64,000 nt of DNA, taken from Belnapia sp. F-4-1 (GTDB taxonomy: Bacteria; Pseudomonadota; Alphaproteobacteria; Acetobacterales; Acetobacteraceae). Where the stretch lies: NCBI RefSeq assembly GCF_000802185.1, contig NZ_KN676113.1, positions 3,827,769-3,891,768 of the forward strand, read 5' to 3'. A program made the position numbers and the translations under genes. Position 1 is the first letter of the stretch. Each line of letters begins with the position of its first letter. Below, piece by piece: positions 62,365 through 64,000 of this stretch. The notes under the pieces are model-generated. The model saw nothing but the letters and a program-made list of their open reading frames with translations, did no database searches and was not told the origin of the DNA.

Positions 62365-64000
62365 ATGGCCGCTTCTGCATGGACCTGCCCCGTGATGCTG
62401 CGGGCCTGGCTGCTCGGGACGACGGCGCTGCTGCCGGCGGCAACGGCTGCGCTGGGGCAAGCTGTCGCGCCCAATGCCTTGCCGACCGGTTGGCAGGTCG
62501 TGGCGGGGCAGGCGGCGATTGCGCAATCCGGCACGGCCATGCAGGTGCGCCAGGGCAGCGACCGGGCGGCGGTCAATTGGCAGAGCTTCAACATCGGTGC
62601 CAATGCGAGCGTCAACTTCCAGCAGCCGGGCGCCACCCCCTGGACGCTGAACCGCGTCACCGGGCCCGATCCCTCCGTCATTGCCGGGCGGATGACGGCG
62701 AATGGCGGCGTCGCCATCGTCAACCAGTCGGGGATGGTCTTCGCGCAGGGTGCGCAGGTGAATGTCGGCAGCCTGATCGCCAGCGCGGCCAATGTCACCA
62801 ACGAGAATTTCATGGCCGGGCGGATGGTGTTCGATGGCGCGCCGCGGCCCGGCGCCAGGGTCGAGAACCATGGCAGCATCACCGTCGCCGACCGGGGCCT
62901 CGCCGCACTGGTCGGGCCGCGGGTCGGCAATACGGGGACGATCCGCGCGCGGCTCGGGCGCGTGGCGCTGGCCGGGGCGGAAACCTACAGCCTCGACCTC
63001 GCAGGCGACGGGCTGCTCTCGATCGACGTGACGCAGGCGGTGCGGACGGCGCCGGGCGGGGCGACGGCGCTCGTCACCAATAGCGGCGTCGTCGAGGCGC
63101 AGGGTGGCGCGGTGCTGATCACCGCCCATGCGGCCTCCGGCCTGGTCGAGGACCTGGTGCGCAACACCGGCCGGATCAGCGCCGATACCGCGGCCGGACG
63201 TGCCGGGCAGGTGGCGCTGCGGGCCGAGGACGGCGGCGTCAGGGTCGAGGGGCGGGTATCGGCGCGGGGTGGGGCCGGGGAGCATGGCGGGCGGGTCGAG
63301 CTGCGCGGCAGCAGCGCCACCACGATCGGCGCCACGGCACGCGTCAGCGCCTCCGGTGGGGCAGGCGGCGGCACGGTTCTGGTCGGCACCAGCGGCATCG
63401 GGCGCAGCGAGGCGATGAGCGCGCGCACCGCCGTCGAGGCGGGGGCGCGGCTGCGTGCCGATGCCCGTCAGCAGGGGCAAGGCGGCACCATCGCCGTCAA
63501 CTCCGCCAGCGAGACGGTGGCGCGCGGCCGCTACTCCGTCCGGGGCGGTGCGCAGGGCGGCAATGGCGGGTTGGTCGAACTGTCGGGGCAGAGGGCGCTC
63601 ACCATCGCGGCGCAAGTGGATGCGGCGGCACCAAGGGGGCGGCGCGGCATGTTGCTGCTCGACCCGACCAGCATCCAGGTCGTCGCCGATGCCGATGCGC
63701 CGGCCGATCCCGACGCGCCGGTCAACAGCGTCGTGGCGACCACCGCGCCCGATGGCACGATCAAGGTCCGCGCCTCCGACCTCGACAAGGCCGCGGCATC
63801 GGTGACGTTGCAGGCCGGCCAGGACATCACCATCAGCACGGCGGTCAATCTCGCCGGCAACACGCTCAACCTTTGGGTCGGCGGCGCCGTCACGCAGGCC
63901 GATGACGCCATCATCACGGCGGCCACGCTCGTCATTCGCGGTGCCGATGGCTCGGGCCGGGCAGGCAGCGCCGTGCTGCGAGCCAACAACCAGGTCGGCA
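62365..64000 (+). CDS. TpsA exoprotein, filamentous haemagglutinin N-terminal domain (3' end outside window)
   Basis: The frame is open from the ATG at 62365 to the end, giving 545 residues with no stop. A signal peptide (MLRAWLLGTTALLPAATAALG) is followed by the TPS secretion domain: SFNIGANASVNF, then NRVTGPDPSVIAGRM, GMVFAQGAQVNVGSLIAS. The NPNG-type motif is represented by VNQSGMVFAQG. Beyond residue about 300 comes a long repeated beta-helix with glycine-rich turns (ARGGAGEHGGRVELRGS). GGGAG at 62351-62355 is nine bases upstream. It is 54 bases after tpsB. The C-terminal function domain, adhesin or toxin, is not visible. Confidence 0.88.
   Translation, partial: MAASAWTCPVMLRAWLLGTTALLPAATAALGQAVAPNALPTGWQVVAGQAAIAQSGTAMQVRQGSDRAAVNWQSFNIGANASVNFQQPGATPWTLNRVTGPDPSVIAGRMTANGGVAIVNQSGMVFAQGAQVNVGSLIASAANVTNENFMAGRMVFDGAPRPGARVENHGSITVADRGLAALVGPRVGNTGTIRARLGRVALAGAETYSLDLAGDGLLSIDVTQAVRTAPGGATALVTNSGVVEAQGGAVLITAHAASGLVEDLVRNTGRISADTAAGRAGQVALRAEDGGVRVEGRVSARGGAGEHGGRVELRGSSATTIGATARVSASGGAGGGTVLVGTSGIGRSEAMSARTAVEAGARLRADARQQGQGGTIAVNSASETVARGRYSVRGGAQGGNGGLVELSGQRALTIAAQVDAAAPRGRRGMLLLDPTSIQVVADADAPADPDAPVNSVVATTAPDGTIKVRASDLDKAAASVTLQAGQDITISTAVNLAGNTLNLWVGGAVTQADDAIITAATLVIRGADGSGRAGSAVLRANNQVG

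Noticed and set aside
60514-63615. 1033-codon minus-strand frame opposite the two-partner secretion genes
   Set aside because: The TpsB and TpsA proteins are clear on the plus strand.

Overview
The window is uniformly GC-rich and densely coded. It carries class I PHA synthase, the run alaC-hom-glpX-recJ, a Bug-type tricarboxylate-binding protein, queE, and many CoA-linked and ABC-type catabolic genes. This gene content fits an alphaproteobacterium of the Acetobacteraceae (Roseomonas-like). That placement is inferred from protein resemblance and gene order; no rRNA gene is present to confirm it.

Left part (1-20 kb). The window opens inside an acyl-CoA dehydrogenase gene that is translationally coupled to an ADP-forming acyl-CoA synthetase and a TetR regulator. 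A decayed C-terminal end of putA follows. Next comes a catabolic block: a PLP-dependent Cys/Met enzyme, a GntR/FCD regulator, and a divergent operon for a fumarylacetoacetase-type hydrolase, a CE4 deacetylase, an orphan molybdopterin hydroxylase large subunit and an MFS importer. After a coupled unknown gene and SGNH hydrolase pair lies a plasmid-like topoisomerase III. A CoA-transferase, a cysteine homologue of glycine/betaine reductase B, a second MFS carrier and a run of very small minus-strand genes (one DUF1488) complete this part.

Middle part (20-33 kb). Mostly housekeeping genes lie here: a YhbW-like flavin monooxygenase, htpG, corA, recO, pxpA, parC, a Bug protein, a nucleoside deaminase, queE, an NTF2-like protein, a GhrA-like 2-hydroxyacid dehydrogenase, a class II aldolase and a DUF883-like envelope protein.

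The 33.6-43.8 kb segment is a complete peptide/nickel-type ABC importer operon. It is interleaved with two different metal-dependent amidohydrolases and faces a second, divergent solute-binding protein. It looks like an import-and-hydrolyse pathway for an unknown amide or cyclic-amide substrate. It converges on, and overlaps, phaC.

Right part (45.6-64 kb). This holds a lipoprotein, alaC-hom-glpX-recJ, a Pro/Tyr/Arg-rich secreted protein, a DUF882 peptidase-like protein and tRNA-Glu(TTC). An unrecognised single-pass membrane protein, an M20 dipeptidase, an alpha/beta hydrolase, an EEP-family enzyme, a membrane protein, an Uup-type ABC-F ATPase and a solitary Phd-like antitoxin follow. The window ends in a two-partner secretion locus (TpsB then TpsA) preceded by an unusually AT-rich promoter region; TpsA runs off the end.
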